From an uncultured Lysobacteraceae bacterium (GTDB lineage: Bacteria > Pseudomonadota > Gammaproteobacteria > Xanthomonadales > Xanthomonadaceae), in contig CADECF010000006.1 in assembly GCA_902825775.1 (NCBI GenBank), positions 198,068 through 262,067 of the forward strand: a DNA stretch of 64,000 nt, given 5' to 3'. The notes beneath the pieces were generated by a model. The model saw nothing but the letters and a program-made list of their open reading frames with translations, did not search any database and was not told where the DNA came from. Made by a program: the position numbers and the translations under genes. This document shows, piece by piece, positions 27,718 to 37,557 of this stretch. The number at the start of each line of letters is the position of its first letter. Position 1 is the stretch's first letter.

Positions 27718-27748
27718 AGCCCGGAGCGGCGAACCGCTACGGGCTTTT
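27718..27748 (-). terminator. Intrinsic terminator after the FAD amine oxidase gene
   Basis: Stem AGCCCGGAGCGG / CCGCTACGGGCT with one mismatch and a CGAA tetraloop. Seven A residues on its left become a U-run in the minus-strand transcript, and TTTT on the right gives some bidirectional potential. It lies about 105 bases past the stop at 27854. Confidence 0.85.
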
Positions 27749-27853
27749 GCTCCCTCCCCCACGTCGGGTGCGGAGGCATCGTGAAGGAATCGTTATTCCC
27801 TATGCACGCTGCAGTGCAAAAAAGAACTGGCGGGTTCAGGAAGACGGCGCAAT

Positions 27854-29443
27854 TCAGGCCGCCTTTGCTGCCGGCTGGGCCCGGCCCATGGCGGCCAACA
27901 CCGTCTGCGCCGCCGTTTCGCCGGATTCGCAGCCGCCTTCCATGAAGCCCTGCGTGTCGAGCGCGCAATGCTCGCCGGCGAAATGCAGGCCGCCCACCGA
28001 CTCGCCCATCGCCCCGCGCAGCCCCGTCCAGTCGCCAGGCCGGAAACAGGCGTAGCTGCCCAGCGTCCATGGGTGCGACGGCCAATGGAAACGCGCTTCG
28101 CGACCGCCGGCGCGCGCCGCCACCGCGCCGGGAAACAATTTGTCGATCGCCGCGGTGGCCGCTTCGGCCTGCTGCTTGGGCGAACCCTGTCCCAATTCCA
28201 TGCCGTGGCGGCCGCCGGTGAAATTGGTCAGCACGCCGCCCGACCCCGCCTGCTTGCGCGACGTTTCCCACGTGGTCTGGAAAGACAGATCGCTCATCGA
28301 TGCGCCGTTCGCGCCGCGTTCGCGCCATATCCGGCGGTCGTAACCGATCATCAGCTTGGCGTTGCTGCCGTAGGCGAGCGTGTCGATCGCGCGGCGCTTG
28401 GCCGCAGGCAGGTCCACATCGATCCTTACTTTGCGCAGCAGGGTGAACGGCAGCGCCAGGATCGCCTGCTTCGCGCGCACGTCGCGCGTCGCGCCGTCGC
28501 GGCGGAACGTGAGCGTATAGCCGGACGCGTCGCCGCGCACCGCTTCGAGCACGCTGCCGGTTTCCATCGCATCGCTCAGCTTGTCGCCCAGGCCGCGCGG
28601 GATCAGGTCGTTGCCGCCGCGCACATGGAAGCGCTCGTCGCTGGTGCCGAATACGGCGAAGCGTTCCTTGTCCTCGGTGCCGATGAAGGTGAGGAAGTTG
28701 AGCGCCGATTGCTGATCGATCTCCAAGCCCATTTCGGTGGTATAGGCCACGTCGATCAACTTGCGCAGCCAGCCGCTGGCGCCGTTGCGGTCCAGCCACT
28801 GCGCGATGGAGATGCTGTCCAACGCCGATGCGTTCTGAGGGTCGGCGTAGGTGATGTCGCCGTCGCCCAGCGTGGCCACATCGCGCTCCACGGCTGCGGC
28901 CAGCGGCACGAAGGCTTTGACGATGTCGCGCTCGCCGATCGCGCGGCCGTCGAAGAACCAGGTGTCGTGGTCGCTATCGCCTTCGAGCAGGTCGTCGAGC
29001 TGCAGGCCCAGTTCTCCGGCCATCGCACGGATGCGGACGTGGTCGGTATCGATGAGTTCGCCGCCCAGTTCGATCACTTGGCCATCGGGGAAATGGTTGC
29101 GCAAGCTGAGCATGCGCCCGCCGATGCGGTTCTGCGCCTCGAACACCCGCACTCGCACGCCCGCCTGCCGCAAGCGATACGCCGCGGTGAGTCCGGCGAT
29201 GCCGGCGCCCACGATGACGACTTCGTCGCCTGCCTGCATCGCCGCCTTGGGCATCGATGCACACCCGGCCAACAGCAGGCCGGCGCCGGCGCCCGTGCCT
29301 TGGATGAAGCGGCGGCGCGAGCGGTCGAGGCGCAGTTCGCGGCCCTGTTCGTAGAATTCGTCCAGCGGAGCGGGGTCGTGCAGCGATGCGCGTGCGATCT
29401 TCGCGGCGCGCTGCAGCAGATCGAATAGCGGTGTGCGGCCCAT
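27854..29443 (-). CDS. FAD-dependent flavin monoamine oxidase family protein, predicted Tat-exported lipoprotein
   Basis: 529 aa. Unusually for the family, the catalytic part follows a ~50-residue head ending in a twin-arginine signal: RSRRRFIQGTGAGAGLLLAGC, residues 42-62. The end reads LLAGC, a lipobox, so it may be a Tat-exported lipoprotein with Cys 62 acylated. The dinucleotide motif VVIVGAGIAGLTAAYRL and EAQNRIGGRM follow near residues 75-105, and the C-terminal FAGEHCALDTQGFMEGGCESG matches the flavin-binding end of amine oxidases. Likely substrates are amines or amino acids, oxidised in the periplasm. It has its own terminator at 27718-27748. Confidence 0.88.
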   Translation of the reverse strand: MGRTPLFDLLQRAAKIARASLHDPAPLDEFYEQGRELRLDRSRRRFIQGTGAGAGLLLAGCASMPKAAMQAGDEVVIVGAGIAGLTAAYRLRQAGVRVRVFEAQNRIGGRMLSLRNHFPDGQVIELGGELIDTDHVRIRAMAGELGLQLDDLLEGDSDHDTWFFDGRAIGERDIVKAFVPLAAAVERDVATLGDGDITYADPQNASALDSISIAQWLDRNGASGWLRKLIDVAYTTEMGLEIDQQSALNFLTFIGTEDKERFAVFGTSDERFHVRGGNDLIPRGLGDKLSDAMETGSVLEAVRGDASGYTLTFRRDGATRDVRAKQAILALPFTLLRKVRIDVDLPAAKRRAIDTLAYGSNAKLMIGYDRRIWRERGANGASMSDLSFQTTWETSRKQAGSGGVLTNFTGGRHGMELGQGSPKQQAEAATAAIDKLFPGAVAARAGGREARFHWPSHPWTLGSYACFRPGDWTGLRGAMGESVGGLHFAGEHCALDTQGFMEGGCESGETAAQTVLAAMGRAQPAAKAA

Positions 29444-29480
29444 GCGTATCCCCTCTGCGAGTCGGTGCGGCGGACTTGCT

Positions 29481-29628
29481 TTTTGTAGGAGCGGCTTTTT
29501 GTGGGAGCGGCTTTTGTGGGAGCGGCTTTAGCCGCGAGCTCTTCTGGGTGTGGAATAGCTAACATCAAAAGCTCGCGGCTAAAGCCGCTCCCACAAAAGC
29601 CGCTCCCAACAAAGCCGCTCCCACAAAG
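29481..29628. repeat. Multi-arm palindrome cluster, family A
   Basis: Three successive left half-sites (GGAGCGGCTTTTTGTGGGAG type) and three matching right half-sites (AAGCCGCTCCCACAAAAGCC type) surround a central family A palindrome. The outer arms look like stepwise duplications of the 5-prime half-site. It lies between the two FAD oxidoreductase genes. Confidence 0.88.
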
Positions 29629-29680
29629 ATCGCCGCGGCTCTCGGAGAGAACGCCGTTTGTCCGTTCGCCAGGCCAGCGA

Positions 29681-31294
29681 TCAATCGGGACGAGGGTTCC
29701 GCCCCAGATCGCGCAGGATCTCGCGCGCGGAATTGCGACCCGGAAGTCCGGTAACCCCGCCGCCCGGATGCGTGCCCGATCCGCACAAATACAGGTTCCG
29801 CAGGCTGCCGCGGTAATTGCCCTGGCCCAGCCACGGCCGCGCGCTGAAGACCTGATCCAGCCCGAGCGAGCCGTGGAAGATGTCGCCGCCGATCAGGCCG
29901 AACTCGCGTTCCAGGTCCAGCGGCGACAGCGCGCGGTAGCCGAGCACGCTGCGCCGGAAATTCGGCGCGTACGCATCGACGGTATCGATCATCAGCTTGG
30001 CGACGGTATCGCGGTGCTCATCCCAGCCGCCGTCGACGTCGGGATGCACGTGCTGGCAGAACAGGCTGGCGACATGTTGTCTGGGCGGCGCGAGCGTATC
30101 GTCCAGCGTGGACGAAATCACCACTTCCACGATCGGCGCGCGCGACCAGCCGGCGTTGTGCTCTTTCGATTTCGCGTCGAAATAGGCGCGCTCGAAATAC
30201 TGAAGCGACGGGCCGATCAGGATGCCGCTCTGATGGTGCGGTTGCAGATGCGTACCAGGCGCGGCGGCGAAATCGGGCAACTCGGACAAGGCTACGTTCA
30301 TGCGGAACGTACCGGAACCGCAGCGATAGCGGTCGACGCGTTCGACGGTGTCGTCGTCGAGATGCTCGCGCGGAATCAGTTTCTGGTACAGCAGCTTCGG
30401 ATTGAGATTGGAAACCACGGTTTTCGCGCGCAACTCGCGCCCGTCGGCGAGCACGACGCCGGCCGCGCTGCCGTTCTCGACGATGACGCGTTCGACACCG
30501 GCGTCGGTATCCACCGTCACGCCGCGCGCTGCGCATTCCTTGGCGATGGCCTGGGTGATCGCGCCCATGCCGCCGATCGCATGGCCCCAAACGCCGGACT
30601 TGCCGTTGACCTCGCCGAAGACGTGATGCAGCAGCACGTACGCCGAACCGGGCGTGTACGGGCTGGCGAAATTGCCGACCACCGAATCCCATCCCAACGT
30701 CGCTTTCAACGGCTCGGATTCGAACCACCGGTCGAGCAGTTCGCCCGCCGATTTCGTGAACAGATCCAGCAGGTCGCGGCGGCCGCGCATGTCCAGGTGC
30801 TTGAGCTGCTTGGCCGCCGATAGCGACGCCAGCCAGTCGGCGAGCACGAAACGGTCGGACACGTTCGGCGGCGCGCGTTGCATCAGTTCGCGCAGCACCA
30901 CGACCACGCGGTCGAGCATGGCGTAGTACTCGGGCAGGCGTTCGGCGTCGCGAACGCTCCACTTGGCCACTTCGGCATGCGTCTGCTCGCCGCCCAGTCG
31001 GAACGAGCGGCCATCGGGCAGCGGCAGGAAATTCGCATAAGGCCGCTCGACCACGCGCAGGCCGTGCTCTGCCAGACGCAGGTCGCGGATCACTTTCGGA
31101 TTGAGCAGGCTGACCGTGTAGCTGGCGGTGGAGTTGCGGAAGCCGGGATGGAATTCCTCGGTGACCGCGGCGCCGCCGACGATGCCGCGGCGTTCCAGCA
31201 CCCGCACTTTCAGCCCAGCCGCGGCGAGATAGGCGGCGCAAACCAGGCCGTTGTGGCCGCCGCCGATGATCAGGATGTCGCTGTCGTTCTTCAT
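29681..31294 (-). CDS. FAD-dependent oxidoreductase, phytoene desaturase/PYROXD2-like
   Basis: 537 aa from ATG 31294-31292 (MKNDSDILIIGGGHNGLVCA); the ATG at 31720 would extend through the divergent gene. The N-terminal dinucleotide motif IIGGGHNGLVCAAYLAAAG and LERRGIVGGAAVTEEFHPGF, with the C-terminal LYLCGSGTHPGGGVTGLPGRN, place it with CrtI-related oxidoreductases. The PYROXD2-like subgroup is the closest that I recognise, and there is no carotenoid gene nearby, so a true phytoene desaturase role is unlikely. The substrate is unknown. It is divergent from the LAL regulator gene, with 179 bases between the chosen starts. Confidence 0.87.
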   Translation of the reverse strand: MKNDSDILIIGGGHNGLVCAAYLAAAGLKVRVLERRGIVGGAAVTEEFHPGFRNSTASYTVSLLNPKVIRDLRLAEHGLRVVERPYANFLPLPDGRSFRLGGEQTHAEVAKWSVRDAERLPEYYAMLDRVVVVLRELMQRAPPNVSDRFVLADWLASLSAAKQLKHLDMRGRRDLLDLFTKSAGELLDRWFESEPLKATLGWDSVVGNFASPYTPGSAYVLLHHVFGEVNGKSGVWGHAIGGMGAITQAIAKECAARGVTVDTDAGVERVIVENGSAAGVVLADGRELRAKTVVSNLNPKLLYQKLIPREHLDDDTVERVDRYRCGSGTFRMNVALSELPDFAAAPGTHLQPHHQSGILIGPSLQYFERAYFDAKSKEHNAGWSRAPIVEVVISSTLDDTLAPPRQHVASLFCQHVHPDVDGGWDEHRDTVAKLMIDTVDAYAPNFRRSVLGYRALSPLDLEREFGLIGGDIFHGSLGLDQVFSARPWLGQGNYRGSLRNLYLCGSGTHPGGGVTGLPGRNSAREILRDLGRNPRPD

Positions 31295-31473
31295 CGCCGA
31301 AGTGTAGCCGCTCTCCCTCCGAACCGGCTCCGGCGGGGCCGGTGTCCGGGTAGGGCCCGCGGTTGCGTGTATCCCGGACGATGCGCTCGCGTTGGCCGAT
31401 GCCGGGGCGCAGCGATGGCCGACCATTCCGGGCAGGCGCAAGGTCGCCCAGACCCGCCGTCCGCGGAGTTCCC

Positions 31474-34071
31474 GTGACCCACCTACTCGAACGCGAACCG
31501 CTGCTCGACACGCTGCAGGCGTTGCTGGCGGCGGCCATCGGCGGAGCCGGTCAGGTCGCATTGGTCGCGGGCGAAGCGGGAATCGGCAAGACCAGCCTGA
31601 TGGCCACGCTGCGCGAGCATTGCCGCGGCACGACGGTGTGGTGGGGGGCTTGCGATGCGTTGCAGACACCGCATCCGTTGGCTCCCTTGCACGACATAGC
31701 GCGGTCCGGCGAGACTGCATTCCGCGCGCTGCTCGCCGGCGAGGCCGACCGCGCAGGCCTGTTCGAAGCGGTGCTATCGGAGCTCAAACGCGCGCCCTTG
31801 GGCACGCTGTTCGTCGTAGAAGACGCGCACTGGGGCGATGAGGCGACGCTCGACCTGCTCAAGTTCGTCGGCCGCCGCATGCAGCAGGTGCCGTGCCTGT
31901 TGGTGGTGACGTACCGCGACGACGAAGTCACCGCCGGACATCCGCTGCGCAGGCTGATAGGCGAATTGCCGCAGGCCAGGCTGACGCATCTGCGGCTGCC
32001 GCGCCTGTCCGAGGGAGCGGTCGAGGCGATGGCGCGCGGCGCACTGCACTCGCACGACGGCATTTACGTGCTCACCCAAGGCAACCCTTTCTTCGTGACC
32101 GAAGTGCTCAGGCACGGCATCGAAGGCGTGCCTCGCGGCGTGCAGGATCTGGTCCTGGCTCGTTACGCGCGGCTCGAGCCGGCCGCTCAGGAAATCGTGC
32201 AGCTCGCTTCGATCGTGCCGCGGCGCATCGAGCGCTGGCTAGTGGATGCCGTGCTGCATCCCCCGGTGGCCGCGATCGAGGAGTGCCTGGATTCGGGATT
32301 GCTGCTGGCCGAGCGCGGCATGCTCGCGTTCCGCCACGAGCTGGCGCGCGGCGCGGTGGAGCAATCCCTGTCCGAAATGCGCGCCCAGCGCCTGCATGCC
32401 GGCCTGCTCGCTTCGCTCGAAGCCGGGCGCGACGGCATCCCGCTGGCGCGGCGCGTGCACCACGCCGATCGCGCGGGCGACGCGGCGGCCGTGCTGCGCA
32501 TGGCGCCCGCCGCCGCTCGCGAGGCGCAACGACGAGGCGCGCACCGCGAAGCCGCCGCGCATTACCGCTCGGCGCTCGCCTACGCGGATGCGGAGCCTCC
32601 TTCCGCGCGAGCCGAACTCTACGAACAGCTTTCCTACGAGGCTTACCTCACCGGCCAGATCGAGGAAGCGCTCGCCGCGCGCAAGTCCGCGCGCGCGCTG
32701 TGGCGCGAGATCGGCGACCGGCTCAGGGAAGGCGACACCGTGCGCTGGCTGTCGCGGCTGTCCTGGTACAACGGCCGCACCGCGGATGCGGAGGTCTATG
32801 CCGACGAGGCGATCGCCCTGCTCGAACCGATGGCGCCCGGCCGCGAAACGGCGATGGCCTACAGCAACCACGCGCAACTGGACATGCTGCAGGGACGCCG
32901 CGCCGAGGCGATCGCCTGGGGCGAGAAGGCGTTGGCGTTGGCCGCCTCGCTCGGCGACGGCGAAATCGAATCCCATGCGCTCAACAACATCGGCGTGGCC
33001 AAACTCGACCAGGACGACGCCACAGGCTTGAAAGACCTCCAGCGCAGCCTTGAGTTGGCCCTCGCGAGCCGGTTCGAGGAACACGCCGCCCGCGCCTACG
33101 TGAACCTCTCGTTCGATGCCGTTACCTTCAAGCGCTACGGCCGCGCGCTGGAACTCCTGCGCAGCGGAATCGAATATTGCGACGGACTCGACCTGGACGC
33201 GTGGGGCCTTTACATGTCCGCTTACGAAGCCGAAGTCTGGTTCGGACTCGGAGAATGGGATCGCGCCGCGGACTCGGCGGCGCGCGTCCTGCAAGCATCC
33301 AATCTGGCGCCGATCAGCCGCATCGTTTCCCTGACGGTGCGCGCGCAGATCCTCACCCGGCGCGGCGAAGACGACGGCGTGGCGTTGCTGGAAGAAGCGC
33401 TGCAGCTGGCGCTGCCGACCGCTTCGCTGCTGCGCGCCGGACCGGTGCTGGCTGCGAGGCTCGAAGCCGCGCGGCTGCGCGGCGACCTTGCGGCGATGCT
33501 GGCCGACGCGGAAGTGGCCGGCCGCTTGGAGGACAGGTCCGCTTACCGTCGCTGGATTTGCGCCGAGATCGCCTACCAACTGCATCTCGCGGATCTGCCG
33601 CCGCAGCCGCCCGACGCCTGGCCGGAACCTTACGCGCTGCAACTCGCGGGCCGCTGGGAAGAAGCGGCCGCGGCGTGGCAAGCGCTTGGCTGCCGCTACG
33701 AACAGGCGCGCGCGCTGAGCGAAGGCGACGACGATGCGCAACGCACGGCGCTCGCCATCTTCGAAGCGTTGGGCGCGAACGCGATGGCCGCGTTCCTGCG
33801 CCGCAAGATGCGCCGCGACGGCGTGCGCGGCATCCCGCGCGGCCAGCGCGCCTCGACCCAGTCCAATCCGCTGGCCCTGACCGCGCGCGAGATCGAGATC
33901 CTTCGCCTGGTCTGCGCCGGCCTGCGCAACGCGCAGATCGCGGCCAAGCTGTCGCGCTCGGTGCGCACCGTGGATCACCACGTGTCCGCCATCTTCGCCA
34001 AGCTGGGCGTGGCGACGCGCACCGAAGCCACGGCCGCGGCGCGGGCCGCGGGCATCGCGCTGGAAAAATAG
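31474..34071 (+). CDS. LAL-type ATP-dependent LuxR family transcriptional regulator
   Basis: 865 aa from GTG 31474, chosen because GGAG lies 6 bases upstream and the protein then begins at the conserved HLLEREPLLDTLQ. The ATG at 31363 adds 37 low-similarity residues. The STAND-type ATPase has Walker A GEAGIGKTSL at 33 and Walker B-like LFVVEDAHWGDEATLDLL near 110. A long TPR-like helical middle follows, and the C-terminal ~60 residues (from about 802) are a LuxR helix-turn-helix with LTAREIEILRLVCAGL and TVDHHVSAIFAKLG. The inducer is unknown. The DUF4242 genes downstream, 109 bases away on the same strand, are plausible targets. Confidence 0.92.
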   Translation: MTHLLEREPLLDTLQALLAAAIGGAGQVALVAGEAGIGKTSLMATLREHCRGTTVWWGACDALQTPHPLAPLHDIARSGETAFRALLAGEADRAGLFEAVLSELKRAPLGTLFVVEDAHWGDEATLDLLKFVGRRMQQVPCLLVVTYRDDEVTAGHPLRRLIGELPQARLTHLRLPRLSEGAVEAMARGALHSHDGIYVLTQGNPFFVTEVLRHGIEGVPRGVQDLVLARYARLEPAAQEIVQLASIVPRRIERWLVDAVLHPPVAAIEECLDSGLLLAERGMLAFRHELARGAVEQSLSEMRAQRLHAGLLASLEAGRDGIPLARRVHHADRAGDAAAVLRMAPAAAREAQRRGAHREAAAHYRSALAYADAEPPSARAELYEQLSYEAYLTGQIEEALAARKSARALWREIGDRLREGDTVRWLSRLSWYNGRTADAEVYADEAIALLEPMAPGRETAMAYSNHAQLDMLQGRRAEAIAWGEKALALAASLGDGEIESHALNNIGVAKLDQDDATGLKDLQRSLELALASRFEEHAARAYVNLSFDAVTFKRYGRALELLRSGIEYCDGLDLDAWGLYMSAYEAEVWFGLGEWDRAADSAARVLQASNLAPISRIVSLTVRAQILTRRGEDDGVALLEEALQLALPTASLLRAGPVLAARLEAARLRGDLAAMLADAEVAGRLEDRSAYRRWICAEIAYQLHLADLPPQPPDAWPEPYALQLAGRWEEAAAAWQALGCRYEQARALSEGDDDAQRTALAIFEALGANAMAAFLRRKMRRDGVRGIPRGQRASTQSNPLALTAREIEILRLVCAGLRNAQIAAKLSRSVRTVDHHVSAIFAKLGVATRTEATAAARAAGIALEK

Positions 34072-34180
34072 GCAAGCGGCCGTCCCAATCTGGGCAATAT
34101 CGCCGAGGCCGCGCCGAGCGCGTCTCCCTAGCCTGTGCGCTGCAGCAAGCCGCTGCATTCCACATTCTCAGGAGACCCCC

Positions 34181-34531
34181 ATGACTACCCCCATCAAGAC
34201 CGCTTTGCTTGCCGCGGGCCTGGCCCTGGCAGGCGCCGCCGCGATCGCGGCCACCCAGGCGAACACCGGCACGGCTCACCGCTACCTCGTCCAGCGTTCG
34301 TTCCCGAAAGGCGCGCTCGACGGTCTGGACGCTGCCCAGAAGGCCGAGGTCAACCGCAACAACGCCAAATACGGCGTGACCTGGGTGATGTCCTTCGCCA
34401 CCCCGGACAAGACCAAGACCTACTGCATCTACCTCAGTCCCAGCGAAGCGGCGATCCGCAGCGCCGCCGCGGCCAACCGGCTGCCGGTGGACGCGATCAC
34501 CGAAGTGCCGGTGACGCTCGATCCCCAGTAA
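34181..34531 (+). CDS. Secreted DUF4242-like protein
   Basis: 116 aa with a signal peptide (about residues 1-23, ALAGAAAIAA before TQANTG). The mature part has RYLVQRSFPKGAL, YGVTWVMSFATPDKTKTYCIYL and EAAIRSAAAANRLPVDAITEVPV, matching the DUF4242 small ferredoxin-like family (recalled as nickel-binding-like; the metal is not verifiable here). An AGGAGA ribosome-binding site precedes ATG 34181. It is followed after 38 bases by a cytoplasmic paralogue. The two share the YLVxRxFP, GVTW and DKT(K/R)T(Y/F)CIY signatures, so they arose by duplication. Confidence 0.85.
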   Translation: MTTPIKTALLAAGLALAGAAAIAATQANTGTAHRYLVQRSFPKGALDGLDAAQKAEVNRNNAKYGVTWVMSFATPDKTKTYCIYLSPSEAAIRSAAAANRLPVDAITEVPVTLDPQ

Positions 34532-34569
34532 CCCGACTTTCCATTTTCTATATTGATAGGAGACTTCCC

Positions 34570-34842
34570 ATGCCCCGCTATCTCGTCGAACGCGAATTCC
34601 CCGACCGCCTGATCGTCCCGATGGACGAGACCGGCGCCCAGGCCTGCTGCGGCGTCGTCGACGCCAACGCCAAGGACGGCGTGACCTGGATCCATTCGTA
34701 CGTGAACAACGACAAGACCCGCACCTTTTGCATCTACGACGGCCCCGATGCCGATGCCATCCGCCGCGCCGCATCGCGCAACAACCTGCCGGTGCAGCGG
34801 ATCACCGAGGTGCGCGTGCTGGATCCTTATTTCTATCGTTGA
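34570..34842 (+). CDS. DUF4242 domain protein, cytoplasmic paralogue
   Basis: 90 aa from ATG 34570 with AGGAG upstream. It lacks the signal peptide of its neighbour and consists only of the DUF4242 core: RYLVEREFPDRL, the QACCGVVDANAK stretch with two adjacent cysteines, VTWIHSYVNNDKTRTFCIYD and IRRAASRNNLPVQRITEVRV. It probably shares one transcript with the secreted copy and perhaps with the LAL regulator. A hairpin and then a bidirectional terminator follow before groL. Function is unknown. Confidence 0.88.
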   Translation: MPRYLVEREFPDRLIVPMDETGAQACCGVVDANAKDGVTWIHSYVNNDKTRTFCIYDGPDADAIRRAASRNNLPVQRITEVRVLDPYFYR

Positions 34843-34870
34843 GTCGGCCTGTTCCTGCTTCGAAAGCATC

Positions 34871-34894
34871 CCCTCTCCCGCAAGCGGGAGAGGG
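34871..34894. repeat. Perfect hairpin CCCTCTCCCGC / GCGGGAGAGGG
   Basis: Eleven-base arms with a two-base loop (AA) just after the DUF4242 gene. There is no T-run, so it is probably a repeat element; the same CCCTCTCCCG core recurs at 41399 and 48470. Confidence 0.7.
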
Positions 34895-34896
34895 CT

Positions 34897-34928
34897 AAAA
34901 AAGAAAGGCCCGCTTTCGCGGGCCTTTC
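34897..34928 (-). terminator. Intrinsic terminator of groESL
   Basis: Stem GAAAGGCCCGC / GCGGGCCTTTC with a four-base loop and six A on the left (U-run in the minus-strand transcript). It lies about 30 bases after the groL stop and may also end the + strand DUF4242 transcript. Confidence 0.88.
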
Positions 34929-34956
34929 TGCGTAGCGCATGACAGATGGGTACGGC

Positions 34957-37020
<2,064 letters not shown>

Positions 37021-37065
37021 TTAAGTGCTTGATTGGCGGGGAAAAAGTGGGAGACTGGACCGGCG

Positions 37066-37095
37066 ATTTTAGCAGTCGCACCCATCGACTGCCAG
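37066..37095 (-). promoter_or_regulatory. Candidate sigma70-type promoter for groESL
   Basis: On the minus strand: CTGGCA, 18 bases, then TAAAAT, preceded by TG one base upstream (extended -10). It lies 56 bases before the groS start. Spacing and -10 are good and the -35 is 4 of 6. Confidence 0.5.
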
Positions 37096-37107
37096 CGCCG
37101 GGCACAT

Positions 37108-37128
37108 AAAAAACCCGGGCGCTCCGGG
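37108..37128 (-). other. Terminator-like hairpin in the groESL leader
   Basis: On the minus strand CCCGG, AGCGC, CCGGG then six T: the form of a short intrinsic terminator. It falls between the heat-shock-type and the sigma70-type promoter, a few bases after the expected start site of the former. It could be an attenuator, a 5-prime stabilising hairpin or a barrier against readthrough; the stem is short. Confidence 0.5.
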
Positions 37129-37137
37129 ACGGATCAG

Positions 37138-37166
37138 ACTTGGGGCCCGCAACACAGCCTTTCAAG
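37138..37166 (-). promoter_or_regulatory. Candidate sigma32 (RpoH) heat-shock promoter for groESL
   Basis: On the minus strand: CTTGAAA, 14 bases, CCCCAAGT, against the RpoH consensus CTTGAAA-N(11-15)-CCCCATNT. The -35 is perfect and the -10 differs at one defined position. It lies 128 bases before groS. No CIRCE element was seen. Confidence 0.75.
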
Positions 37167-37230
37167 AGCCGCCACCGAGGCCGCAGGGCCAGTCGGCTAC
37201 CCTAAGCGCCCCTCGAACGGTGCCCGACCC

Positions 37231-37557
37231 TTGTCCGTACTCGTCTGCCTCTGCACCTGTCCCGACCCGGATAGCGCCGCGCGCATCGCCGATGCGCTGG
37301 TGGACGAGCGCCTGGCCGCCTGCGTCAACGTGCTGCCGGGGCTGCGCTCGGTGTACCGCTGGCAGGGCCAGGTCGAACGCGCCGACGAGAACCTGCTGCT
37401 GATCAAGACCACGGCCGAGCGGCTGCCCGCGCTGCAGCAGCGGATCGTGGCGCTGCATCCTTATGAACTGCCGGAAGTGATCGCGGTCGAAGCTGCGGGC
37501 GGCCTGCCCGCCTACCTCGGCTGGGTCGCCGAGCAGACGCGCGAAGAGAATCGATGA
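37231..37557 (+). CDS. cutA: Divalent-cation tolerance protein CutA
   Basis: 108 aa if started at the TTG at 37231 (TTG TCC GTA CTC), the first plausible start codon in frame near the conserved VLVCLCTCPDPDSAARIADALV opening. The only ATG in frame (37033) adds 66 residues and overlaps the groESL promoter. Family marks are RLAACVNVLPGLRSVYRWQGQV, ENLLLIKTTAERL and HPYELPEVIAVEA. CutA is a trimeric PII-like fold linked to copper tolerance, and in xanthomonads it commonly precedes dsbD. It overlaps dsbD by 4 bases. Confidence 0.88.
   Translation: MSVLVCLCTCPDPDSAARIADALVDERLAACVNVLPGLRSVYRWQGQVERADENLLLIKTTAERLPALQQRIVALHPYELPEVIAVEAAGGLPAYLGWVAEQTREENR

Larger units (their letters stand above)
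27088..27853. other. Gene-free stretch of 766 bases: repeats and a terminator
   Basis: No supported gene. It holds a family B palindrome (about 27168-27192), family C arms (about 27207-27275), the third copy of the ~300-base repeat (27328-27652), another family B palindrome (about 27655-27680), and an intrinsic terminator (27718-27748) for the leftward amine oxidase gene. Confidence 0.75.

Noticed and set aside
29481-29628. Possible small CRISPR-like array
   Set aside because: The units are inverted half-sites around one palindrome, not direct repeats with unique spacers, and no cas genes are present.
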